A stretch of 64,000 bases of DNA from positions 9,878,534 through 9,942,533 of the forward strand of contig CAKAKS010000004.1 of assembly GCA_916700875.1 (NCBI GenBank), given 5' to 3'. A program made the translations under genes and the position numbers. The DNA comes from Sebastes aleutianus (lineage: Eukaryota; Chordata; Actinopteri; Perciformes; Sebastidae). Of this stretch, positions 1-9,937 are shown in pieces (within the stretch, counting starts at the first letter, position 1; every line of letters begins with the position of its first letter). The notes beneath the pieces were generated by a model. It was not told where the DNA came from, made no database searches, and saw only the letters and a program-made list of their open reading frames with translations.

Positions 1-2695
1 AAACAATTTAAGCGAGAAATCGGCGATGCAACTGCTGAATCTTGCTTCATTTTAGAAGTAGATCACCTAGTTTGACAGCTTGGTCCAAGTTTCGTGAGCC
101 GTATGCGTCGCACTGGACGGGCTCATTTGCATAAAGGACTGTTCCCCGTCTTTTCATTTTGAAAGAGCCATTGAGTGGCCAATGAGGAAACTCCAACACT
201 CGGCCGACCAGTCGTGTAACTTCATCACTCAGTTACAGACTTTTGCCCGCTGCGGTCCAGCCAAAAACAAAAATGTCAACCTCATTATGGCGCTAGAGGC
301 AAAGTCAAAAGCAGTGAAATTCATTCTTTGGGAAACACAAATGTCTGTACAAAATTTCATGGCAATCCATCAAACGGTTGAGACATTTCAGTCTGCATCA
401 GAGTGATGAACCAACCAACTGACTGACATCCCAAGAGGAATACCAGTAGAGTGGCTAAATAATTACACAAGAAAGAGCTTTTTTCTGCCCTTTTAGAAAT
501 TCTGGCAGAAACCACGTCAGGTGCCCTTCAGTGTGGAGAGGGCAGACCAAACAAGTGGATTGTTGTACTCCTCATTAGCTCTGTTATGGCTGCTGTTGAG
601 ACAGAGGGGGATCTGGGCTCCTGAATGCAGCACTGGTTGAAGTGCCTGCCAGGCTTTATTTATGCCAATAAACCTGCTTTTACAGACCTGCCTGTTAATG
701 CATCCTGGTGTGATCAGATGTTACATAAATCTCATTGAGAAAAGACACGTAACATTCACAGTTAGCTACTGTATATTTTTCTAAACTGTCATCAGTTTGT
801 CAGAAAATGGTTTTGATTTATTGATAAAAAAAAACAACTTGTGGGAGACATGAGGTTTTCATCAGACTGCACTGCAGCAAATAAACACAGCAGTTACTCT
901 GGTTCTACAAATTGGTCTGGCATCAATGCGCTTATGATACTTTATGTTTGTTGTTTTGAGATCAGCACTCCAATAGATAGTATAAGAATATAGATTCTGG
1001 CCCAAACCCCAGCTCCAGTAAGAGCCTCAGGCCTGGTCCCAGAACAGTCCCAGACAGCCTCAACATCAATAAAACAAACCGAGGAAATGGAATTAAATGT
1101 CCGGTGTCTTCTTTGAACGCTGAAGCAAAATCTTGAGTATGTATTTGGCATCCCAGAAAACACTTTTATGGACCTTTTTTTAAAGGTTAAGTCTGGGTGA
1201 AAACAAATCAACAATAAAACTTATATATTCAGTTTAGCTTGCCAGCTTTTTATTTAAATGAGGTGTTTCAAATTTCAAAGAGTTTTATCTAAGCTCTTAT
1301 GGCTCACACTGCAAACCTGCTTACTGCTGGCATAGCTAAATCAAAAAACAAGCAGTCAGAAGCAACACAGTGTGAAAAAGGCTAAAATACCGCAAATGCT
1401 GTTTTAGGGTCTGCAGATAGAGTTGCAGGGAATCCTAGGTCAGCAGAAGTAGGCTAGAGAGTTCAGGTTACTGCAACAAAAACTAAACTGCAAAACGTTC
1501 TGTGGCGCTTCTCATCTCCTCATGTCTCTTTTCTTTTGTTGCCTTTGCTCATCTGGTTATCTTTCTTTCTTTTCTTTTATGTTTGGACTTCTTCTCTCAT
1601 CTCGTCTCTCCCCCGCATCCTACCACACTCATTTCTCTTCCTTTCTGGTTCCTGAACTGTCGAGCCTTTCCGTAATAAAGTGAGGTGGTGAGTCAGCAAG
1701 GATTTAGATGCCCCGATAAATCTCAGCGTCTTGAGAGTTGAGAGTGTGAAGAGGGCTATAAAGTATAAACACCCTGCTGAGCTAAAGCCCAGTCAGTCTT
1801 TTTTCCTGTCCTATAAATGACAGGTATATCCACACAAGATTGAAGAGTTTGTCCCATATATGAGAAATAACCGTTTTGTGTGTTTGAGGGTAAAAAAGGC
1901 TATAAAACGTAATAAAACTCAACTGCTTTATAGTCACTTTTTAACAACTTCAACTTACTTTTTATTTCTGATTCCTTCCTCTGATTTGACCATATGCTGA
2001 ATGATTTTATCCTCCTCTCCTGTGAGTGAATTACTAGTGTGGGTGGCTCCTGTGGGAACTGAACATGACCAATGTCCATCATCTGTCTACACCCAGATCG
2101 TTTCACTGACAAAATGTCACCAATACAACAGGGGGAAGTGGAGGGGAAGCTAAGATATTACATCAGACTGTACTATAGATAGAAGATGGATCATATATTC
2201 CAAATTTAGGCAATCTTGCACTGGCTTTCATTGGATATCAGAAATGATTTATGAAAGGTATTAAAGTTCTTATTGATAACATTTTTATGTCGACAATTGA
2301 AATAGAAAAATAAATAAAATATCCACAGAACTTTTAGAAAGGTGCCGATAAAAGTATGGCCATTCCTAAAAGTTTTTTTTTTGGTGAATTAATCATTTTT
2401 TAAAATAATGCGGGTCCAAAATTAATGTTTTGTTTATCTCTGTGAAAGATAGTTTGGTTCCCACCTCTAACAAGGCTTGTGAGCCAATAGTAAAACGATG
2501 ATGGTATCACGTGGTATCTCTGGATCGTCAGTTAGTGTGGAAAAAAAGGATAAATAGCTGACATTGACGATAAGTGCCTGGCAACCATTTGTTGTGAAGT
2601 GAATGCAATGGAACGGGGGAGGGAGAATGTGACATCTAGTGGCTGAATGTTATCAGTGTTATCAGTAGCACCTGATCCTAAAGTCGTCTAATGAG
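1..2695. other. pdcd6 intron, left part; no exon found
   Basis: Intron sequence of pdcd6. I looked for the exon encoding EF-hand 1 and did not find it. The first 420 bases read like part of a dispersed fish repeat (a run with GGACGGGCT that recurs in the 41947 hairpin), but I cannot define its ends. 1500-1620 is CT-rich. Open frames here show no family motif. Confidence 0.5.
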
Positions 2696-3162
2696 TAGGT
2701 CTGGGCGATATGGCCAAAATCTTCTATCACGATATCGGTATTTTCATAACGCGATAACGATATACATCACGATATAGCATGTTTTCTGGTAATTCACAAA
2801 TAAATAGTCTATAACCACATGGTAATGCCTTTTTTTTGTATAATCCTGTGTGAATGAAATACTTGACAACTTTAATGCAAAATGAACAAAGTGAAATTAT
2901 AGAGAAAAATAAATAAATATTTCCATATATACACTGTTTGTTAATCACATTTGAACTGGGTGGTAATGTGAAGTGTGGTGTAAAAACAAAACCACAATCT
3001 TAAAATGATACTCCCTCTGAGAAATTTGAGTTAGTATCTGCTTGTTATTATCAATTTAGATGACGTAACTGTGTATCACGATATCATGATATATGATTTC
3101 ATCACGATACGATTCCTTTGAAAGACGATAAATGATCATATTGAATTATTCGCCCGGCCATA
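2696..3162. mobile_element. non-autonomous hAT-like element (467 bp)
   Basis: Terminal inverted repeats TAGGTCTGGGCGATATGGCC and, at the other end, CGCCCGGCCATA. It is flanked by an 8-bp target duplication with one mismatch (CTAATGAG at 2688-2695, CTGATGAG at 3163-3170). The interior is rich in the palindromic cATCACGATAT motif. There is no transposase frame. The same terminal family occurs at 6333-6465. Confidence 0.8.
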
Positions 3163-3509
3163 CTGATGAGATTTTATTTTCTGCTCCTAAACTGAAGATC
3201 AAAGGATTGATCTTTCTTGATCGCACTCAAATGTCTCTTTGTCTCTCATGCTTTCCTCGTCATAATTGAGCCAAGAAAAGAGTTTATTATTTTTTTTAGA
3301 CATTGTCATTAGCAACCGCAGCTGCTCTCAGCTTCTGTACTTGGCAGTCTGTGTGTTATCTTACAAATCTCTACTGAAAACTTCCTAAATGAGCTCTCAT
3401 TCCCTCATAATTGCCTCCTGTGTAGCTGTATTATCCAATTTTTTTTCCATATTATCTCCTGTGTCCTTTTTAACTGCTAGAAAAGCAAAGTTATTATGAT
3501 TGTTTTTTC

Positions 3510-4140
3510 CCCACTATATTTTTATTTAAAATTTGAACAGCATGAAATACAACCTTTACATTGATATAATATAAAACACAATATACAATTGCTGCATTGA
3601 CACTAAACCAAGGAGGAAAAATAACATAACAAATGGTAATCTATACAAAATTCAGTATATTAATTGCAACGGATAACTTTATAAACTATAACAAGTATTT
3701 AGAAGAAAAATTCGACAGGGTCGGAAACTGCATTGCCCTCAGAAATTAGTAATTCACTTGATCATCTATTAAATCTAAATCCTTCATCTCCATATATTTT
3801 CAAATAAATGCTGTGGCCTTTAATATGTAAGTTATCCTTTCTAATGGAAGGCTCGATAACATCTGCCATATCCATTGAGTAGTGTTTGGTCTGTGGATAT
3901 TTTTCCATAGCAGTGCAATATATTTTGTTTTGCGTAAAGTAAGCTGAGGTCTATAAACGCTCGCTCATTTTGACTATAATTGTGTTTCTCTGGATATAAG
4001 CCCAACAGAAAAAGCTTAGGGTCCAGTAAGATTTGTTTTTAAATAATCTTCTCCGTTATAACTTTTACCTCTTCACAGAACGTTTTAAATTATACATGTT
4101 TTTAGTTTTGTTGTCCTTACAATAGATACTAAAACAGTCC
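3510..4140 (-). mobile_element. possible LINE (L1/Tx1-like) ORF2 3' relic, antisense
   Basis: Read on the minus strand, about 3735-3935 gives a frame with LLWKNIHRPNTTQWIWQML followed by LPLERITYILK. This resembles the extreme C terminus of L1-type ORF2 proteins, where a WK..P....W....L.LE...Y.L pattern is usual. It is short, 5'-truncated and not intact. The call rests on pattern similarity only. Confidence 0.35.
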
Positions 4141-4192
4141 ACTAGTCTCACTGGTCTGGTATGTTTTTAACTGGTATTCTTCTGTCTCACAG

Positions 4193-4237
4193 GCACATGG
4201 ACTCCTTTCAACCCAGTGACGGTGCGCTCCATCATAT
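4193..4237 (+). CDS. pdcd6: pdcd6 exon 3
   Basis: 45-bp exon after a pyrimidine-rich acceptor ending CAG, followed by donor GTAAGT. It encodes TWTPFNPVTVRSII plus split codons for Gly at the start and Ser at the end. The Ser codon is completed by the first two bases of the next exon. Confidence 0.95.
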
Positions 4238-7200
4238 GTAAGTAGCTGCTGGCGGTGACGTGGCCACCTTTTACACAATCCGCTTGTTGTTCTGCAAGCT
4301 GTTTATTTGCCTCCATCCCCATGACAACCGGATAAATTCATTACGGTGTGAGCAATCCGAGGGCAGAACACAAACTTATCTTTGGCTTCAGCAATTTGCT
4401 GCTGTAGTGGAAACCTGCAGCCATCAATAACAGCAGGAGGAGATGAGAGCATCAGCAAGAAATGGGAGAGTTCATTCCAAAAGGCAGCTGCCGATTGCCT
4501 CGGACTCCAAATATTGATTTGTTTGCACTCTTAAAGCAGTTGTTGTAATATACAGCCGAGGTTAAAAACTTTAAACTCTGCAGTTTAATTAAGGATTAGG
4601 TTGGCTGCTTTTTAACTGAACTATTGCAGGTCAGACTGTACTTCAACAAATAAACAATTATTTATATTTCCTTTGGAATCTGAAATAATGTGGCCGTTTT
4701 ATTTTTTAACTTAAAAAAAAACCCTGGCACATTTTACGCTATTGCTTTCATTTTAGACAAAAATATGTTAAAAAATATCTTTCCCCAGGTCTCAAATGTA
4801 CTTTGTTCCCTTTTTTGTTGTGTGACTCGTGGAGTAAATCCCTATAATTCCATCGCCTCCCCTTCCTACTGTTCCATACTCAGTAAATCCATTGTTTAAT
4901 AGTCCCCCAGCAAGAAGCATATCCTGTGATAACACTCCCTTTGTTGGGAGGTAATTGGATTGAACCGCATGAGGGTGAGGAGTGGAGTATTGGTGGGGGT
5001 GATGGAGCAGTTTTCTTTCTCTGTTATAACGTAGTTTTATGAGGCAGAAGTTAGTCAAGTGTGAGAACCACAGTTTACACTTCTCTGCCCTCTGACAGCC
5101 CTTTAAAACTATGCGTGGTACCATTTTTGCTGACTGCATGCTGATGTAGTTGTGTGCATACAGTGTATATATAGAATGAATAATGTATTTTACAGTATAC
5201 CTTATTCCTGACCTCCTCCTCCTCTTCTCCTTCAGCCATGTTCGACAGGGAAAACAAAGGCGGGGTGAACTTCAACGAGTTCGCCGGCGTGTGGAAGTAC
5301 ATCACAGACTGGCAGAACATCTTCAGGAACTACGACCGGGACAACTCCGGCTTCATCGATAAGAACGAGCTCAAGCAGGCACTGACTGGATTCGGTGAGC
5401 AGCAAAGTATGCTGGTGTATTTACATTTGCTGAATGTGGTGGAGGTCTCAGTAGCTGTCTCTAGGAATGTCCTTTCTCTGGGTCAAAAGGTCAGATTTTG
5501 TCTTTTCAGTAGCTCTGTGTATGTTTGGATAGACCAGCATGCCATTGGAAATTGTTCATTAAAGAGGACCTATTGTGCTTTTTCCCTTTTCTTTAGTGTG
5601 TTATATAGTTGTTTGTGCATGTAAAAGGTCTGCAAAGTGACAAAGCCCAAAGTCCATGCCAAAGGGAGTTCCTCTCCCCCACATAAACACTGCTCCTGAA
5701 CTGACTGAAACACCTCGCTTGAAGTCCCGCCCTTTTTTCCCGCTACGTGGTGATGTCACCAAGTAACACATTTGCATTATACATGCCTAGCGGCTAGTTT
5801 GGCAGATCCTCAAACATAGCTAGTTAGAGCGGAGCTGGAGTGACGTCCAAAGAGTTTGGTTTGGTTGACCAATCACAACAGAGTGGGCCAGCTGACCAAT
5901 CAGAGCAGACTGGGCTTTTTGGGAGGGGTGGAGTTAAAACAGAGCGTTTTTTGAACATTAAAGTATGTAAACATGTTTTAGTAGAAACCCAACATACAAG
6001 TATGCACCTGAAAATAAGCATAATAGATCCTCTTTATAGGAATTGTTTGCTAATTTTGCTCATGTAGTAAATACTCGTCTAAATACAGACATGCAGTTCT
6101 AGCCTGCCATTTACAATGCAAAACAAACAATAGGGGACAAATCCAAAATCTTTTTAGAAGACATTCATGTTTCAGACAAATGTTTCCACAGAAATGTAAC
6201 TTAGCAAATACAATAAATACAAATGTTCAGTCTATGTTTGACTTCTTTACATGATTTCTGTTTGCCTTTGTGATTCTGAAGTGTTTATACTGTCCAAAAG
6301 TGTCAACAGCAAAATCCCTAAAGGCTTTTAGGTAGGGCTGGGCAATATGACGTTATATATCATCAAAACGTATATAACCTATATCGTGATATATATCGTT
6401 CTCGAGATATGAAATGACCTACAGTATATTGTGATAGAAGATTTTGGCCATATTGCCCAACCCTACTTTTAGGTGTCCATAATGGGGACTAAACAAGATG
6501 TTCAAATCTATGACCAGCACATTGTCAATGTCCTGTTTGCTGTTGTGTGCAGGCTATCGTCTATCAGATCAATTCTACTGCACGCTGATAGAGAAGTTTG
6601 ACCGGCAGAGGAAGGGACAGGTTGCCTTCGATGACTTCATCCAGTGCTGTATTGTACTACAGGTAACAGATTCAAAACCAAATCAAAAATAAACTGTATA
6701 AAACATGATTTCTCCACAGAATAGGAGAATAGGACGTCCTTTGGTTTTACCCCTTGCATCACAACGAGGCTACTCTTGCATTCATAAGATTCAAAGGGGG
6801 AATTTTAATTATGCATATTTAAGAAATGCATTACAGTCCTCCCGTTTTTAGATTGAACTTCCACTCCAGCCTTTATGTTTCGTTTCAGTAATTTCACACG
6901 CATACAATTACAATTGTAATGGAAGCTGCCAAGCGTAACTATAACCTTTTCACTAATAGAGAAGCTGAAGGAGCTCTTCAGGTATACGAGGATAGTAATA
7001 CAACAGTAGCTTTTGAATTGCCTCGCTCAAGGTCTCACTTTAGTGTTGTCAACCATTCACTTTGTTTGGCACATTTTTCCGACCTAGATTTGAATGAATG
7101 ACCTTGTTTTGATATTTCCGCATCTCCAGAAGTATAAAGAATTCAAGCACTGATACTATTTAGTGACCCAGTGTTGAATGTCTGTTAACTATGGTAGTAA

Positions 7201-7414
7201 ATGATGTTTCAATACGACACCTAACCTATATGACTAAATGTATATCTATTTTGCATTGGAGACTTTGGTATAAGAATGAGAAGTTAAATTCACTATTTTT
7301 CCTCTCTTTCCACAGAGGTTGACTGATGTGTTCAGGCGGTACGATACAGACCAGGATGGCTGGATCCAGGTTTCATATGAACAGTATCTATCCATGGTCT
7401 TCAATATAGTATAG
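4193..7414 (+). CDS. pdcd6: pdcd6 (ALG-2), penta-EF-hand calcium sensor, exons 3-6 (5' part outside window)
   Basis: Four spliced coding exons: 4193-4237, 5236-5394, 6553-6662, 7316-7414 (stop TAG 7412-7414). All introns are GT-AG and phases agree (one base carried across the first two junctions, phase 0 at the third). The joined product begins inside the family signature TWTPFNPVTVRSII, continues through EF loops at FDRENKGGVNFNE, YDRDNSGFIDKNE, FDRQRKGQVAFDD and YDTDQDGWIQ, and ends MVFNIV, as vertebrate ALG-2 does. PDCD6 is a cytosolic/ER-exit-site Ca2+-dependent adaptor of about 190 residues that binds ALIX, TSG101 and SEC31A. About 137 residues are covered; the N-terminal Gly/Pro tail and EF-hand 1 (exons 1-2) were not found in 1-4192 and should lie upstream. 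The third loop (DRDNSGFIDKNE) has a full set of Ca-binding positions. Identification is secure; exon numbers follow my memory of the human gene. Confidence 0.96.
4238..5235. other. pdcd6 intron between exons 3 and 4
   Basis: 998-bp GT-AG intron. It contains short chance frames on both strands and no repeat with definable ends. Confidence 0.8.
5236..5394 (+). CDS. pdcd6: pdcd6 exon 4
   Basis: 159-bp exon carrying EF-hands 2 and 3, including MFDRENKGGVNFNEF and NYDRDNSGFIDKNELKQAL. Acceptor TTCAG; donor G|GTGAGC. It ends in the Gly codon of the GFG stretch that ALG-2 isoforms differ in. Confidence 0.97.
5559..6037. mobile_element. TTAA-type MITE, old copy (about 480 bp)
   Basis: Begins TTAAAGAGGACCTATTGTGC and ends GCATAATAGATCCTCTTTAT, which are inverted copies of each other. 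The left end is in a TTAA; the right one has decayed to TTAT. It resembles, in terminal sequence and interior, the element at 38009-38503. It is non-coding. Confidence 0.6.
6333..6465. mobile_element. short hAT-like MITE (133 bp) with perfect 8-bp target duplication
   Basis: The element runs from TAGGGCTGGGCAATATG to CATATTGCCCAACCCTA and is flanked on both sides by the identical octamer CTTTTAGG (6325-6332 and 6466-6473). An 8-bp duplication with these termini is typical of hAT superfamily insertions. It lies 87 bp before the pdcd6 exon 5 acceptor site. Confidence 0.9.
6553..6662 (+). CDS. pdcd6: pdcd6 exon 5
   Basis: 110-bp exon encoding YRLSDQFYCTLIEKFDRQRK and the rest of EF-hand 4 up to IVLQ. 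Acceptor TGTGTGCAG, donor GTAACA. It ends on a codon boundary. Confidence 0.96.
6663..7315. other. pdcd6 intron between exons 5 and 6
   Basis: 653-bp intron; nothing further recognised. Confidence 0.8.
7316..7414 (+). CDS. pdcd6: pdcd6 exon 6 (last coding exon)
   Basis: Encodes RLTDVFRRYDTDQDGWIQ followed by VSYEQYLSMVFNIV and TAG. This is EF-hand 5, the hand that pairs between two monomers in PEF dimers. Acceptor TTTCCACAG. Confidence 0.96.
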   Translation, partial: RLTDVFRRYDTDQDGWIQVSYEQYLSMVFNIV

Positions 7415-7645
7415 CGCACACGGATCATCACAAAAGAGCACAACTGGACACAACTGTGCCAAAGCTACCGGCACCTCCCAGACGTCTGCCATGGTGGACA
7501 CTACAAGATCTTTTTTAACACTAATTATTAGCCCCAGTTGGGCTATTTCACACAAATTTATAAAACAAATACAATGCTTCAGTTTTTTTGAGGTTGTAAT
7601 ACTCTCCAGATTATTGTCTGGAGGTACAACTATTATGCTTCATGT

Positions 7646-7651
7646 ATTAAA
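7646..7651 (+). terminator. possible pdcd6 poly(A) signal (ATTAAA)
   Basis: ATTAAA about 230 bp after the pdcd6 stop codon, the first usable variant hexamer in the 3' flank; it sits at the edge of an A-run, so it could be chance. No AATAAA was seen between the stop codon and here. Confidence 0.35.
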
Positions 7652-8073
7652 AAAAATCTTGTAGTGTTTGTGTTATGACAAATCTGAATTACGTCTGTGC
7701 CGGGGTTAGGGAATATTGTGGACAAATCATGTCTTTCTGTCTGTCAGTCTGTCTGTTATTGTCGACAAAACTTTTTAACGTCTTAACTTTAATTGATACA
7801 ATTAAAAAAAAAAAATAACTCTGTTGAGAGTGAAAATGATGCATTGTAAATATGATTTAAGATGCATTGCATGCTTTTCAGGGGAAATTTAGCCCCACGT
7901 TGAAGCATGCTTTTCCCTTTCTCTCTCTCGTCTTCTCCTCAGCCCTATTTTGCTCCAAGCCATGTTTACAATAACGGTGAAAGCAGGTGATGTTCTGCTT
8001 CGAGATTCACTGACATGCCAGCTTACATGCCATATTTGTACAAACTTATTTTTAACTGCGAAATTCAAATGTT

Positions 8074-8572
8074 AGAACATATAATTTTTCTGGTAGGAAG
8101 GTAAGCATAACGCCTTTTAGTACGGCTTATTTTTTGTGCATGATGCCTTAAAATGTGTAAAAAGAACACAAAAGAGAAATCTTTTATTAAAAAAAGAAAG
8201 AAAATCAGATGTGGGTGTTTTCTTTCATTCATTCATAGAGCTACTGTATGTTGCATTGCAGAACATATCATTTTATATATAATATATATATATATTATTA
8301 TAGATTATATTAATATTATATATAATATATTATTTTATTTTATTTATTTTAGAACACATCATTTTATTATTATTATTATAACAGCAGAACATATAATTTT
8401 TTGGTAGGAAGGTAAGTATAATGCCTTTAGTACGGCTTATTTTTTGTGCATGATGCCTTAAAATGTGTAAAAAGAACACAAAAGAACACAAAAGAGAAAT
8501 CTTTTATTAAAAAAAAAGAAAGAAAATCAGATGTGGGTGTTTTGCTTTCATTCAGTCATAGAGCTACTGTAT
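8074..8572. repeat. direct duplication 8074-8249 / 8386-8572 in the pdcd6 3' flank
   Basis: The two copies are about 95% alike, 312 bp apart, and share landmarks such as GGTAGGAAGGTAAG, GTACGGCTTATTTTTTGTGC and ATCAGATGTGGGTGTTTT. The second copy carries an extra AGAACACAAA unit. The gap between them (8250-8385) is a TA/TTA-rich stretch with another partial AGAACACATC copy. Confidence 0.85.
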
Positions 8573-8690
8573 AGATAGATAGATAGATAGTAACTTTATT
8601 GATCCCGAGGGAAATTCAAGTTTCCAGCTTCACAGTTTCATAGTGCAAAACATGTTAGTAAAAAGTCTACATACAGTTCTGAGGGACCAC
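8573..8690 (-). mobile_element. 5'-truncated LINE-like tail with (TAGA)n
   Basis: A TAGA microsatellite is followed by AACTTTATTGATCCCGAGGG, the reverse complement of a common fish LINE (CR1/L2/Rex1-type) 3' end. The tetranucleotide marks the 3' terminus of the element, so the insertion points to the minus strand. The right limit is approximate. Confidence 0.5.
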
Positions 8691-8895
8691 AAAGATGCTC
8701 TAACTCTGATAGTAACTCTGTTACTTGTCATTTTCTTGAGTATTTCCATTTTATGCTACTTCATGCTCACAGTAATACAGTGTATTGTACTTGTAGCCCA
8801 CTTATACACATCCACTACATTCACCACATCACAGCTACATACAAAAAATATGATCAGTTTATAAAATATTCTGCATTAGATAAAACTACCAGACA

Positions 8896-9077
8896 GTATA
8901 TAAGATAAGATAAGATAAGATAAGATATTCCTTTATTAGTCCCACAGTGGGGAAATTTGCAGTGTACAGCAGCAAAGGGGATAGTGCAAAAAACAAGATG
9001 CATCAGCTAACACAGTAAAAAAAGAGCTAAACAAAGTGTAACAAAATATGAACCATTTAAATAGAAGGAGGTATAAA
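8896..9077 (-). mobile_element. 5'-truncated LINE-like tail with (GATAA)n
   Basis: A GATAA pentamer array is followed by TTCCTTTATTAGTCCCACAG and GGGGAAATTTGCAGTG, a widespread fish retroposon 3' end in reverse orientation. The right end is judged by the next TAGA array. Confidence 0.5.
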
Positions 9078-9360
9078 AATAGATAGATAGATAGATAGTA
9101 ACTGTATTGATACCGAGGGAAATTCAAGTTTCCAGCATCACAGTTCCATAGTGCAAAACATGTTAGTAAAAAGGCAGTAAAAAAGTTAGTAGTGCAAAGT
9201 ACAAAGTACAAAAAAATATACCAGATATAAAAATACAAGGAGATGAAGAAATCTGTTAAAACTGAATATAGTGCAGAGTAACAGCTGTGATACACGACTA
9301 TTAAAAAAGTGAATATAGTGCAGAAGAGACTGTTAAAAATGAATATAGTGCAGGGTAACT
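9078..9360 (-). mobile_element. second (TAGA)n LINE-like tail copy
   Basis: Same start as 8573 (TAGATAGA, then AACTGTATTGATACCGAGGG and AATTCAAGTTTCCAGC), diverged by several substitutions. The phrase GAATATAGTGCAG recurs three times to its right. The right limit is approximate. Confidence 0.5.
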
Positions 9361-9792
9361 CCAGTAACTTCGTCTATGAAAGTAGGAAGAGAAAAGAGAT
9401 TTTGATGTGAAAAAAAGACTTTTACAACCCAAATATCTCATGTAACAAAAGATAAAGTAACAATGAACACATGGGACACATGATTATAACTTGGAACATT
9501 TTGATTGTGCTGTCTTTAAACTTATGGTGAAGGAATTAATTTCATTAAAATAGTGAGTATAGTGATGTTGCATTGCAGAGGAAACAGTTGAAAGTGGCTC
9601 AATGTCTCCATCTGCTGCACCTTGGTGGTTTTTACCACCGCAATGCACCAACACGACTCCCGGAACCTTTGTGTGCATGTTGCTTGTTTCTATGGGGGCG
9701 TATTAACGTGGTACGCCTTCATATCAAAATTGTGTTGGACTTAGCTGACATTTGCTGGCATACTGCGTAAAGAGCAAAGAGTAGAGGATATA

Positions 9793-9937
9793 ATGATGCT
9801 GAAACATGTTCGGATGTTGACACCAGTTCTAAGGACTAGTTATCATCACAGTAAAACACGTGGACAGTCTATAAATGAGAGCTTGTCTTCAGTAAAGTCT
9901 TACAGCTCTGCAGCAGGAGGTGAAGACACAGGAACAG
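9793..9937 (+). CDS. crotonase gene exon 1 (start codon, presequence)
   Basis: Tandem ATG ATG at 9793, 48 codons and one extra base (G), then donor GTATGT. The G joins CT of the next exon to make Ala. The peptide is Arg/Lys/Ser/His-rich with its acidic residues mainly near the end. The exact phase match and consensus donor support it; transcript evidence would settle it. Confidence 0.82.

Noticed and set aside
5238..5624. 128-codon frame starting at pdcd6 exon 4
   Set aside because: Only 5238-5394 is exon; the rest is readthrough into the intron past a clear donor.
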